Part shown: one piece after another, positions 1 to 6,745 of the stretch
Numbering within the stretch: the stretch's first letter is position 1
Layout of the letters: every line of letters begins with the position of its first letter
Assembly (NCBI GenBank): GCA_049670425.1
Contig: JBATTG010000155.1
Coordinates: forward strand, 1-14,781
Direction of reading: 5' to 3'
Origin: Proteocatella sp049670425
Lineage (GTDB): Bacteria > Bacillota > Clostridia > Peptostreptococcales > Filifactoraceae
Length of the DNA: 14,781 nt
The notes under the pieces: model-generated
What the model was told of the DNA's origin: nothing
Seen by the model: only the letters and a program-made list of their open reading frames with translations
The model's database searches: none
Program-made: the position numbers and the translations under genes

Positions 1-446
1 GTGTTCAAGATTATAGGAAAAACTCCTGAAAATGCAATAAGAAATATCGTCGGGCCGTCACCAATCCCAAACCACACTATTGTAAGCGGAACCCATGCCA
101 TTATGGGAACCTGCCTTACCGAATCAATCAGCGGTGAAAGCACATTCTCTACAGTCTTTGAAAATCCCATCATGAAACCAAGGGGAAGGCCAAAGGTCAG
201 CGCCCAGAAAAATCCCTTCAGTACTCTTGAAAGAGTTATGAACAGACCCGAAAGAATTTCAGGATCTGTAAGGCAAATAAAAAAGCCTTCCATCACCATT
301 TTCGGCATAGGAAGAAGCAGTTCACTCCCAAGGCTTACAGCTGTATATTGCCATACCATTACGATTATCAGCAGCAATCCCAGTCTATAGGCTATCTCTC
401 TGTTTTTTTTGTTAGTTATTTTATTGGCAGCAGTTTTAATTTCCAC
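1..446 (-). CDS. saoP: ABC transporter permease, SsuC/TauC-like, partial (SaoP)
   Basis: This is the N-terminal 148 codons of a binding-protein-dependent transport permease; the rest lies beyond the left edge. After a basic N-terminus a membrane segment (GLLLIIVMVWQY) is visible, then an external loop and further hydrophobic segments. The stretch around RQVPIMAWVPLTIVWFGIG is typical of the nitrate/sulfonate/taurine/NMT1 permease group, whose members run to about 250 residues. I chose the GTG at 446 because an in-frame TAA lies directly before it, a GGAGATGG ribosome site sits about 7 bases upstream, and the next ATG falls inside the first membrane helix. It overlaps the upstream selenoprotein gene by 31 bases, which suggests coupled translation. 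With the two binding proteins upstream it should form an importer; the ATPase is presumably just outside the window. The family is clear; the SaoP name rests on context. Confidence 0.85.
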   Translation of the reverse strand, partial: MEIKTAANKITNKKNREIAYRLGLLLIIVMVWQYTAVSLGSELLLPMPKMVMEGFFICLTDPEILSGLFITLSRVLKGFFWALTFGLPLGFMMGFSKTVENVLSPLIDSVRQVPIMAWVPLTIVWFGIGDGPTIFLIAFSGVFPIILN

Positions 447-1213
447 TTATTTACCATCTCCATCTCTTTATTTGTTAAATCACGCTTTTTGTAGGTTTCT
501 ATAGTTTTTATAAGTTCATTTTTGTCCTGCAATGCTTCTGCTGACTGGTTGTAAAATTCTACAAAAGTTTCATAGGCCTGAGTTTTTTTGAATTTTTTAT
601 CCACTATGAGGACGTAGGTATCCACAGGCTCTTGCAACTTGTATTCTTTTACATTTCCTGCAAGCCCTATCGTTTTTACTGCGTCGATTACTACTGCATC
701 TACCTGCTTGCTGGTTAAGGCATAGGGCAGTGCGCTTCCAAGGAGCTCCACGGCTTCAGCTTCAGGGTAAGAGGACGTTATTAGTCCGTTCTGATAAGCG
801 CGATTTTGAGTAATCCCTATTTTTGAAGGCTTTGCGCTTCTTGTAAGAAATACGTCTGAATTTTGAACAAGAGTTCCAATTATTTCAAAGTTTTTGTCGA
901 CTTTTATGTATTCTCTTGCTGCATCTTTGCATATTATTGCCATATCCATTTCACCACTGCTCAGCGCCCACTGAGCAGTGGCCGATCAGCAGTCTGAAAC
1001 GCTGTACTTTTCTATGAAATTCTCCATTTCAACTGCTTTCAGATACTGGTTGTCGAGCATATGGTTTATTACAAGAACGGAAGTGTCATCAGACACTCCC
1101 ACCCTTAGTTTATAATCTATTGATTCCCCTTTTTGAAAATTAAAGCTTAATGCCAGGCCCAAGCACCCCGATATAATAAAAATTAATAATTTTATTTTCA
1201 TGATACTAGCCAT
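416..1213 (-). CDS. saoB: ABC substrate-binding-like selenoprotein with Cys-Sec pair (SaoB)
   Basis: Read through the in-frame UGA at 988-986 this is a 265-residue protein with adjacent Cys75-Sec76. The frame is open on both sides and reads SVSDCU then SATAQWALSSGEMDMA, a sequence that looks like one continuous domain. A short basic-hydrophobic N-terminus with an ISGC lipobox-like site suggests export, and KLRVGVSDDTSVL resembles the first strand of a type II periplasmic binding fold. An 11-bp perfect hairpin starts 4 bases after the UGA and fits a SECIS element. The start is uncertain: ATG 1213 overlaps the stop of the preceding gene, and ATG 1201 would shorten the protein by four residues; neither has a clear ribosome site, so coupling is likely. 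A vicinal thiol-selenol pair in a binding protein suggests capture of a thiophilic metal or organometal. I recognise it as SaoB from these traits and its neighbours. Confidence 0.88.
954..981 (-). promoter_or_regulatory. SECIS-type hairpin of saoB
   Basis: On the minus strand CCACTGCTCAG and CTGAGCAGTGG form 11 perfect base pairs around the loop TGGGCG; a U-G wobble could shrink the loop to GGGC. The loop begins 15 to 16 bases after the UGA at 988-986. That spacing, the small apical loop and the early guanosine match the bacterial SECIS pattern recognised by SelB. The element lies inside the reading frame, as is usual in bacteria. Confidence 0.85.
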
Positions 1214-2306
1214 TTATAGATATTGCTTTTTCTTTCCACGCAGCATAATCCATGCCTACTGGGAATACTGGGTCTACTTCTTCTTTTATAAACGCATCAA
1301 AATCATCTGCTCCTGAATTTTCTAGTGAAGTAAGGTCTACCACCTTGTCATAAGCTGGGATTTCGTCCATGACATTGAGTTCTTTGTACATTTCAAGATT
1401 ATTTTTATACTCGTCCCCAGTTACTTTCCAGGTAATAGTTCTTCCCTCGCCTACCGTTTTTTTGTAGATAGTTATCAAGGCTACTTCTTCCTCAACATTG
1501 TAGTATTTTGCAAATATTTTAGCCGCTTCAGCCGGGTTTGTATAGATGTATTCAATGGCTTTCGTATGTGCAAGCACAAGTTTTTCAGCCAGCTGCGGAT
1601 GTTCTTTTACAAAATTCGTATTAAGCGCAAAAGAGCAGCAGTTGAATGCCTTTCCTGTAGATTCTTCTTTAAACTTAGTTGATGCTACTATTCTTCCCGT
1701 GCCCTCAAATTCGGCCAGCGAACCCCATGGATCACAAGTTGTAAAGGCTTGTATCTGTCCTGTTTTCATTGCAAGGTATGCATCTTTGCTTGAATCCATG
1801 CTTACCAGTTCATATTTGCTTGCATCAACTGGAAGCCCAGTTTCTGGACCATAATCTGAAGTCCAAAGGAAGTCGTCCATCTCCGTAGCTATTTTTTTAC
1901 CTACTAAGTCTTTTACATCCTTTATTTCATTGGACATTACCAGATATTCTGACCCCCCAAGGTGATTATTTGCCGCAACTGCTATAGGTGCGCCCTTTGG
2001 GATTGATGCTGTAAGCCCCCTTGTTCCTATGTACCCAGCATCCATCTGACCCGCTGCCATGGCTTCAGGCACTTTTCCATTTCCAACAGTAGTTACATTC
2101 AGTCCTAATTCCTTGTAAATCCCTGCCGCCTCAGCTACTGGTCCGGCTGTCATATGGTCACAGTTGTAATATCCTACCGTGATTGGATAATCATCATCGA
2201 CTGCAGTCTCTACCACCTGGGCATCCTTGCTTCCACAGCCTGTCAGCATGGTCATGGCTAGTACCCCTGTCATAAGAAGTGCATTGATTCTTTTAGTTCT
2301 TTTCAT
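1206..2306 (-). CDS. saoX: ABC transporter substrate-binding lipoprotein, NMT1/SsuA-like (SaoX)
   Basis: A 366-residue binding lipoprotein. The signal peptide ends in the lipobox LTGC with Cys24 as the lipidated residue. The mature part follows the NMT1/nitrate/sulfonate binding layout: first strand ITVGYYNCDHM, then ELGLNVT, the AMAAGQMDAGYIG segment, the VKDLVGKKIAT segment and a C-terminal lobe with LAEKLVLAHTKA. Unlike most exported binding proteins it keeps four cysteines, at 49 (YYNCDHM), 191 (TTCDPWG) and 223-224 (NCCSF), two of them near expected ligand-contact strands. This would suit a soft metal or organometal ligand, which is inference. AAAGGGAG lies 6 bases before the ATG. The gene follows saoC after 78 bases without a convincing promoter, and its TAG overlaps the start of saoB. 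The binding-protein family is secure; the SaoX name is my recollection plus context. Confidence 0.9.
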   Translation of the reverse strand: MKRTKRINALLMTGVLAMTMLTGCGSKDAQVVETAVDDDYPITVGYYNCDHMTAGPVAEAAGIYKELGLNVTTVGNGKVPEAMAAGQMDAGYIGTRGLTASIPKGAPIAVAANNHLGGSEYLVMSNEIKDVKDLVGKKIATEMDDFLWTSDYGPETGLPVDASKYELVSMDSSKDAYLAMKTGQIQAFTTCDPWGSLAEFEGTGRIVASTKFKEESTGKAFNCCSFALNTNFVKEHPQLAEKLVLAHTKAIEYIYTNPAEAAKIFAKYYNVEEEVALITIYKKTVGEGRTITWKVTGDEYKNNLEMYKELNVMDEIPAYDKVVDLTSLENSGADDFDAFIKEEVDPVFPVGMDYAAWKEKAISING

Positions 2307-2384
2307 GTTTTTCTCCCTTTAAGTAAATTATAGGCATTAAAGTCGATACGCCATTTCAAAATTAAATCTATATTAAATTATAAA

Positions 2385-2849
2385 TTAACAACACGATTCC
2401 ATGCCTTCCCCAAATATGTCTACCGCTTTTTTATCTTCGATTCTAAAGATAGCAAAGCCTACATTGCCATTTTTTTCACCCGATACGATTGTTTCGAGTT
2501 CATCTTTTTCATCAATATTTTTAAATTTTATGGTCTGGTTCTCCATAGGCGCCGGAACGGGTTCTGTAAGATAATAGCTTTTCCCGTCAGTCACGACTAC
2601 CGTCATCTTATTGGATTTTTTTGATTCGCTATAGATTATTACGGCATCTTTTTTTCCATCCATATTCAAATCATCTTGAGATGCAAGTATTATATCTTCG
2701 CTGTGGGTCGTTTCATAAAAATCCAGCATTTCCTGATTCACCTTGAAATCACTGTCTTCCAAAAATCCATTGTTTATCTTATTTGATACTATTAAAAGCA
2801 GCCCTGCAAAAACTACCAATAGCGCATATTTAATAGCCTTTTTATTCAT
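2385..2849 (-). CDS. saoC: Membrane-anchored extracytoplasmic protein with Cys-Cys C-terminus (SaoC)
   Basis: A 154-residue protein with a basic start and one strong hydrophobic segment (about residues 8-21) that acts as signal or anchor, followed by a polar domain. A DDLNMDGKKDAVIIY stretch resembles the Asp-rich FG-GAP/EF-hand-like motifs of exported beta proteins. The chain ends exactly in ESCC before a TAA stop, giving a vicinal dithiol at the free C-terminus. This is the defining trait of the family I know as Cys-Cys-COOH (seleno)protein SaoC; here both residues are cysteine, so this copy is not a selenoprotein. The gene overlaps the end of the upstream permease gene by 8 bases (ATGAATAA), implying coupled translation. 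A terminal dithiol outside the membrane could pass on or chelate a thiophilic metal; that is inference. No catalytic motif is visible. Confidence 0.85.
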   Translation of the reverse strand: MNKKAIKYALLVVFAGLLLIVSNKINNGFLEDSDFKVNQEMLDFYETTHSEDIILASQDDLNMDGKKDAVIIYSESKKSNKMTVVVTDGKSYYLTEPVPAPMENQTIKFKNIDEKDELETIVSGEKNGNVGFAIFRIEDKKAVDIFGEGMESCC

Positions 2850-3942
2850 TGATAAATGCCGCCTTTCTAAGCTTTGGACTTATTGCAATTATTGCCAGGG
2901 CGATTATTGCAGTTGTGCAGATATAGCTTACTTCTGATGGTATGTTCAGCATCATGGTGTTAGCCAACTTTACAGATTCGCTGGCGTTACCCCCGGCAAT
3001 TGCCCAGTATCCTGCTGGCACTGTCAGATTGGTTATATATCCTATTAATATTGATGCGCTTACCAATGTTATCGAATATATAGCCGCCGCTTTTTTACCT
3101 ATTACTCTGGATATGCTTATCAGCTCAGGAAGATTGGTAGCCGCCCCTGCTATCAAGAAGGTTATTGCTATTCCTGGAGCAGCACCGCTTGCAACCAGGG
3201 CTGCAATAAACGGAATATGCCCTATCGCACATACATACATTATGCATGAAAGCACCGCTATGCTTGCCAGCGATAAAAGGTCGGGACTGCCAAGATACCT
3301 TTGGATTATCGCACTTGGAAATACCGTAGTTATGAATCCTGCACACAGCATCCCCAAAATAACATACTTGCTGACAGTAAGAGCCAGATCTTCAAACGAC
3401 CACCTTATTCCATCTTTGAGTTTCTGCCAGAAAGTTGTCTGCTCTTCTTCCAATTCTATCAGTTCAGATTCCAGCTCAGTTTTAACCCCGCCGTCTATGG
3501 AAATCTGCTTACCTCCAAGGCGATTGCCCAAAATTCCTACTGCAAGGGGTACAAAAAATCCTGAAAGCAGATATATGATGGTTATCTTAGGACCCAAAAG
3601 TCCCAGGCATAATACTACTGCTATCGGATTAATAATCGGGGTAGATGTCATGAAGGCAAGCACGGGTCCAAGATAAGCTCCAGAGTAGTACATGCTGATT
3701 CCAAGCGGAATTACTCCGCAACTGCAAATCGGGAGGAACATCCCTGAAACCGTGGCCTTGAGTATTGACGATATTTTTCGATTTCCAAGATGATGCTGAA
3801 ACTCTTGGGGCGACAAAACATTATGCAGCAACCCCGCAAGTAAAAAACTTATCATAAGCCATGCAGATGCTCCGTTTAGAGCTACCAGTGCTGATACCAG
3901 CGTGTCTTTCAAGCCGTTAAATACTATATCTGTCCATTGCAT
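2842..3942 (-). CDS. saoE: COG0701-type permease, predicted efflux transporter (SaoE)
   Basis: A 366-residue polytopic protein of the COG0701/DUF318 permease group, which includes the organoarsenical exporter ArsP and metal efflux proteins. The family signature PICSCGVIPL is at residues 71-80 with Cys73 and Cys75, followed by TPIINPIAV; a second pair, Cys233 and Cys238, sits in a later membrane segment (LSCIMYVCAIGHIPF). About eight to ten hydrophobic segments are visible, split near residues 140-180 by a polar, glutamate-rich loop. The start codon lies 3 bases after the stop of the thioredoxin-like gene, whose AAAGG end serves as ribosome site, and the 3' end overlaps saoC by 8 bases. Membrane cysteine pairs fit passage of a thiophilic metal or organometal. 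Direction and substrate are not shown by the sequence; efflux is inferred from ArsP relatives. Confidence 0.9.
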   Translation of the reverse strand: MQWTDIVFNGLKDTLVSALVALNGASAWLMISFLLAGLLHNVLSPQEFQHHLGNRKISSILKATVSGMFLPICSCGVIPLGISMYYSGAYLGPVLAFMTSTPIINPIAVVLCLGLLGPKITIIYLLSGFFVPLAVGILGNRLGGKQISIDGGVKTELESELIELEEEQTTFWQKLKDGIRWSFEDLALTVSKYVILGMLCAGFITTVFPSAIIQRYLGSPDLLSLASIAVLSCIMYVCAIGHIPFIAALVASGAAPGIAITFLIAGAATNLPELISISRVIGKKAAAIYSITLVSASILIGYITNLTVPAGYWAIAGGNASESVKLANTMMLNIPSEVSYICTTAIIALAIIAISPKLRKAAFINE

Positions 3943-3945
3943 AAT

Positions 3946-4215
3946 TTACCTTTCATTTGAAATTTCACTTACCGTATTTTCTATAATTTGCTCTATCACT
4001 GACTTGTTTAAATTGTCGTATTTTTTTCTCTGATTTACAATCAGAGTTCCTTTTGTTATCATTCCATATTTCTTTATATAAGTAAAATCCTTGCCCGCTT
4101 TGTATATCTTAACTTCAAGCTTGTCTGGATGTTTTTGTCCCAATTTTTCCACCAGCATCCCATGCTCATCACAAGATGGTCAGGTATTAATAAATTCCAC
4201 CATTATTTTTGACAT
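3946..4215 (-). CDS. saoT: Thioredoxin-like selenoprotein with U-P-S-C motif (SaoT)
   Basis: An 89-residue protein when the UGA at 4182-4180 is read as selenocysteine. It begins MSKIMVEFINT, then Sec12-Pro-Ser-Cys15, the place where thioredoxin-like proteins carry CxxC at the end of the first strand. A helix and the strand KLEVKIY follow, and YGMITKGTLIVN matches the strand after the usual cis-proline, though that proline is replaced by glycine. The ATG at 4215 has purine-rich AGGAAAGCGGGAAAAG before it. Automatic calling would start at the ATG at 4158 and lose the active site. A hairpin after the UGA fits a SECIS element. It is the first gene of the operon and lies 3 bases before saoE. No export signal is seen, so it should act in the cytoplasm as a selenol/thiol reductant or metal carrier. 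The match to SaoT is good; the substrate is unknown. Confidence 0.88.
4149..4179 (-). promoter_or_regulatory. SECIS-type hairpin of saoT
   Basis: Directly after the UGA, CCATC pairs with GGTGG (one U-G wobble), an asymmetric bulge TTGTGATG follows, and AGCAT pairs with ATGCT around a GGG loop. The loop starts 18 bases after the UGA. This matches the usual form of a bacterial SECIS element, with a short apical stem, a small loop and guanosine at the first loop position. The helices are shorter than those at saoB, so a folding calculation would be needed for stability. Confidence 0.72.
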
Positions 4216-4533
4216 CTTTTCCCGCTTTCCTATTTATTCTCTAAGCAACAATGTTTACCCCCAGTTTTAAATTTGGAAATAAACATTAACAACCATGAAT
4301 TGAATTTTTGATTTATAGGTATTATTGTGTTCGATATACACGATTATATACATTTTTTTTATTCAATTATAAATAATTTTCATAACCATATATTATATTA
4401 AGCTAATAATCCACTTATGTAAAATTAAGTTTTTCTATATCACTTATAATTTTATTAAATACTTTAATTTTCGCCCTAATTTTAATACATTTAATTGTGT
4501 TACAAATAGCTTTATAAGCAATGCTTTATAAGC
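4216..4533 (-). promoter_or_regulatory. A+T-rich upstream and leader region of the sao operon
   Basis: No convincing gene lies in this stretch. It separates the terminator of the kinase operon from saoT and should contain the sao promoter. A TATAAT occurs on the minus strand near 4340-4350 (GTATATAATCG), but no -35 box at a normal distance could be assigned. An inverted repeat, AATGTTTA (4250-4257) and TAAACATT (4280-4287), lies in the presumed leader. An 11-base direct repeat GCTTTATAAGC occurs twice at 4509-4533, separated by three bases. No regulator gene of the MerR or ArsR type is seen. Confidence 0.45.
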
Positions 4534-4568
4534 AAAAAAAAAAGACCCCCTTCTGTAAACAAGGGATC
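4534..4568 (-). terminator. Rho-independent terminator after the kinase gene
   Basis: On the minus strand GATCCCTT and AAGGGGGTC form a stem (one U-G pair and one bulged G) around an 8-base loop, followed by ten T residues. It lies 35 bases after the kinase stop codon and should end the two-component operon, so the sao genes downstream on the same strand probably use their own promoter. Confidence 0.88.
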
Positions 4569-4603
4569 TATCTATACAAAAATACCTATTTTTAAAGTGA
4601 CTG

Positions 4604-5872
4604 CTAACCTTCGTTGGCGCTGTAAAGAAGTATCTTAACTGAAAACTTTTCATCTTCTTGTTCTGCAATCATTGTTCCATCATACTTTTGCGTTGTTTTT
4701 TTTACGCTCATAAGTCCTATTCCATGGTTCTTTTTATCTGTTTTTGTTGTCTTGAAATTCGAATTTATTTCTTTTGCTTTTTTCAAACATGAGTTTATGA
4801 TTGTTATGTACAGTATTTCTTTAACAAATTCTATACGAACTTCAAGTTCCCTGTTTTCTGATTTTTTTATAGCTTCGATTGCATTATCGAGTAGATTGCT
4901 CAAAATTACATTAATATCAAATGAACGTATACTGATGTTCTCTGGTACTTTAACATCCAGTTTCATTTTGGCTCCAAGACTATCCGCTTCTGCAAGTTTG
5001 TAATTCAATATGCTGTCAATATCCATATTTCCTGAGCGCGCATACTGTTTTTTTATTTCAAGAAGGTCATACATATCTCTTAAATATTCTTGCGCTAATT
5101 TCTTCTCATCTCTGCTTACCATATTTTCAAGTATATAAATATGATTCTTAATATCATGTTTCAAAATCCTCATATTTTCATTGGATTCTCTGATTATTTC
5201 AAATTGGTTCTTATAACTAATGTTTTGTTGTATTAAGAGTTCGTTTTCATAGGCATTCGTGTACTGCCTTATCAAAACATCATATATATTGAAAATCAAA
5301 CCATTGATAACAAGCAGTATAGATACGCATATGGTTTTTTCCATTGGCAGCATTGTCGAAAGCAATATAAAAAATGCAGTTATTATACTTCCTGTAGGTA
5401 TTACGGCAATGGCCATCAGATGAAATATGTTCAGCGTTGATTCTTTTTTAAAATCTACCACACTCTCTATTATCAGCTGTATCAACAATAAAAACAGATT
5501 ACTTATAACGCCTGAGTTCATTATAAGCAGATTATCTGTAAAATAACCTACTAGGTTATATATTATCCCATCCGAAAGAATCTGCAGAGAATATATCAGT
5601 ACTACTGAAATTATTTTTGTTGAAGCACTGCTTTTGTAGCTTAATGATATTATGATAAGAAAAAATATATTTGTAAACAGATTTATGAACGGCTGCGCAA
5701 ACATCACATGCAGCAGGCTGTTAACAGCATAATATACAACAAATAATAAGATTTCTTTTTTACGTTTGCATGTCTCCCGGTCAAAGAAAACTCCCATAAA
5801 CCTATAAATAACATAAATAAGAAACAAATTTGAAAATAAATACATCGAGATTTCCTTGTTTGAGCCAATCAT
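4604..5872 (-). CDS. Sensor histidine kinase, GHKL type (AgrC/CitA-like)
   Basis: A 422-residue membrane kinase. The first roughly 200 residues contain six or so hydrophobic segments, as in AgrC- and VirS-like sensors. The dimerisation region follows with LKHDIKNH, His239 being the likely phosphorylated residue. An N-box (ILSNLLDNAIEAIKKS) and a glycine box (HGIGLMSVKK) show a GHKL ATPase domain of the type that pairs with LytTR regulators. The regulator gene ends 5 bases upstream, so the two form an operon. Two starts are possible: ATG 5872 (with AAGGAAGGA at the end of the regulator gene) and ATG 5845, nine codons later, also with AAGGA before it. The signal sensed is unknown; no agrB/agrD pair is seen in the window, so quorum sensing cannot be assumed. 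It lies directly upstream of the sao operon on the same strand, but a terminator separates them. Confidence 0.92.
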   Translation of the reverse strand: MIGSNKEISMYLFSNLFLIYVIYRFMGVFFDRETCKRKKEILLFVVYYAVNSLLHVMFAQPFINLFTNIFFLIIISLSYKSSASTKIISVVLIYSLQILSDGIIYNLVGYFTDNLLIMNSGVISNLFLLLIQLIIESVVDFKKESTLNIFHLMAIAVIPTGSIITAFFILLSTMLPMEKTICVSILLVINGLIFNIYDVLIRQYTNAYENELLIQQNISYKNQFEIIRESNENMRILKHDIKNHIYILENMVSRDEKKLAQEYLRDMYDLLEIKKQYARSGNMDIDSILNYKLAEADSLGAKMKLDVKVPENISIRSFDINVILSNLLDNAIEAIKKSENRELEVRIEFVKEILYITIINSCLKKAKEINSNFKTTKTDKKNHGIGLMSVKKTTQKYDGTMIAEQEDEKFSVKILLYSANEG

Positions 5873-5877
5873 AATTA

Positions 5878-6588
5878 TTAATCCTTCCTTTTTAGCAATT
5901 TTGCTCTTACTTCTGACCTGAATTTCTGGCTTATCGGCAAAATTTCGCCATTTGATAAAGCTACTTCTTCATAACTGTATTTTGCCACATACAGATAATT
6001 TACTATTATTGATTTATGAATCTGTATGAAGTCTTTGTCTGGCAACATTTCCATAACATTAGTGAGTTTTTCATAATATTCATTTTCACCAAAAGTTCCC
6101 TTTATTTTTATTTTCCGGTTATGACTTTCAAAATAAATAATCTCCCCAAAACGCAGTCTGTATTTACTCTTTCTAAAGTCGAACTCAAAAAAAATTTTGT
6201 TGTCAATGTGCAGCTTTATATACTTATTCATAATTGATGATATTTTTTCCTGACTCACTGGTTTTATAATGAAATCAAACGGCCGGTTTTGAAACAATTC
6301 CATTGCATACTCATGTTTCCATGAAAAATAGACAATTTGAGTTATCTCATTTTTAATTTCACGCCTTATTATATTTCCGACTTGAACGCCATTCATTTTT
6401 TCCAGTTCAATATCAAGAAAGATTATGTCAAATACCATTCCTTTTTTTATGCAGTCACAGATACCTTCCCCTGAATAAAATACATCTATATTGATTGAAT
6501 TGTCAGTTTCTTTTTCATAATCAAGCAACATACTTTCTATCTCATTACAAATTATTTTTTCATCATCACATATTCCAATTCTAATCAT
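5878..6588 (-). CDS. LytTR-family response regulator
   Basis: A 236-residue two-domain regulator. Residues 1 to about 120 form a receiver domain with the acidic pocket CDDE (Asp8, Asp9), the phosphoacceptor Asp59 in IIFLDIEL and the conserved lysine in DFIIKPVS. Residues from about 130 onward form a LytTR DNA-binding domain, seen in GEIIYFESHNRKIKIKG, FIQIHKSIIVNYLYV and LSNGEILPISQKFR. Such regulators bind pairs of short direct repeats and are activated by a partner GHKL kinase, here the gene that follows after 5 bases. AGGGGA lies about 8 bases before the ATG. A candidate promoter lies about 130 bases upstream. Targets are not known; the sao operon, the small membrane ORF upstream and its own promoter are the nearest candidates. 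Confidence 0.94.
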   Translation of the reverse strand: MIRIGICDDEKIICNEIESMLLDYEKETDNSINIDVFYSGEGICDCIKKGMVFDIIFLDIELEKMNGVQVGNIIRREIKNEITQIVYFSWKHEYAMELFQNRPFDFIIKPVSQEKISSIMNKYIKLHIDNKIFFEFDFRKSKYRLRFGEIIYFESHNRKIKIKGTFGENEYYEKLTNVMEMLPDKDFIQIHKSIIVNYLYVAKYSYEEVALSNGEILPISQKFRSEVRAKLLKRKD

Positions 6589-6716
6589 ATTTAAATTCCC
6601 CTGTATTTTAAACCTTAAATTTCAGTAAAGATATTCCAACTTTTTCCTTAATGATTACAAACAAACCCATAAAAACACGTCTACATCAAGCTTAAGAACA
6701 TGGTTGTAAAGAACAT

Positions 6717-6745
6717 ATTATATCATATTAATAATCATATGTTAA
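6717..6745 (-). promoter_or_regulatory. Promoter of the LytTR/GHKL operon
   Basis: The minus strand shows TTAACA (6745-6740), a 17-base spacer, and a perfect TATAAT (6722-6717). It gives a leader of about 120 bases before the regulator ATG. The -35 box is flanked by an inverted repeat, CATATTAA (6724-6731) and TTAATATG (6742-6749), which may be an operator. Confidence 0.65.

Noticed and set aside
1..390. Plus-strand open frame of 129 codons.
   Set aside because: It is the antisense shadow of the ABC permease gene, whose product is recognisable.
416..1213. Reading saoB as two separate genes or as a pseudogene broken by a stop codon.
   Set aside because: The two parts are in one frame, the UGA follows Cys, a strong SECIS-like hairpin sits in place, and a second gene in the same operon shows the same pattern.
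2942..3676. Plus-strand open frame of 244 codons.
   Set aside because: It lies wholly opposite the COG0701 permease gene, which has a clear family signature.
4444..4668. Minus-strand reading frame of 74 codons.
   Set aside because: It overlaps the end of the kinase gene and runs through the terminator; the sequence is low in complexity.
4604..6588. An agr-type quorum-sensing locus.
   Set aside because: No AgrB-like protease or AgrD-like peptide gene is seen; the small membrane ORF at 6833-7018 lacks the Cys-containing autoinducer pattern followed by an acidic tail.
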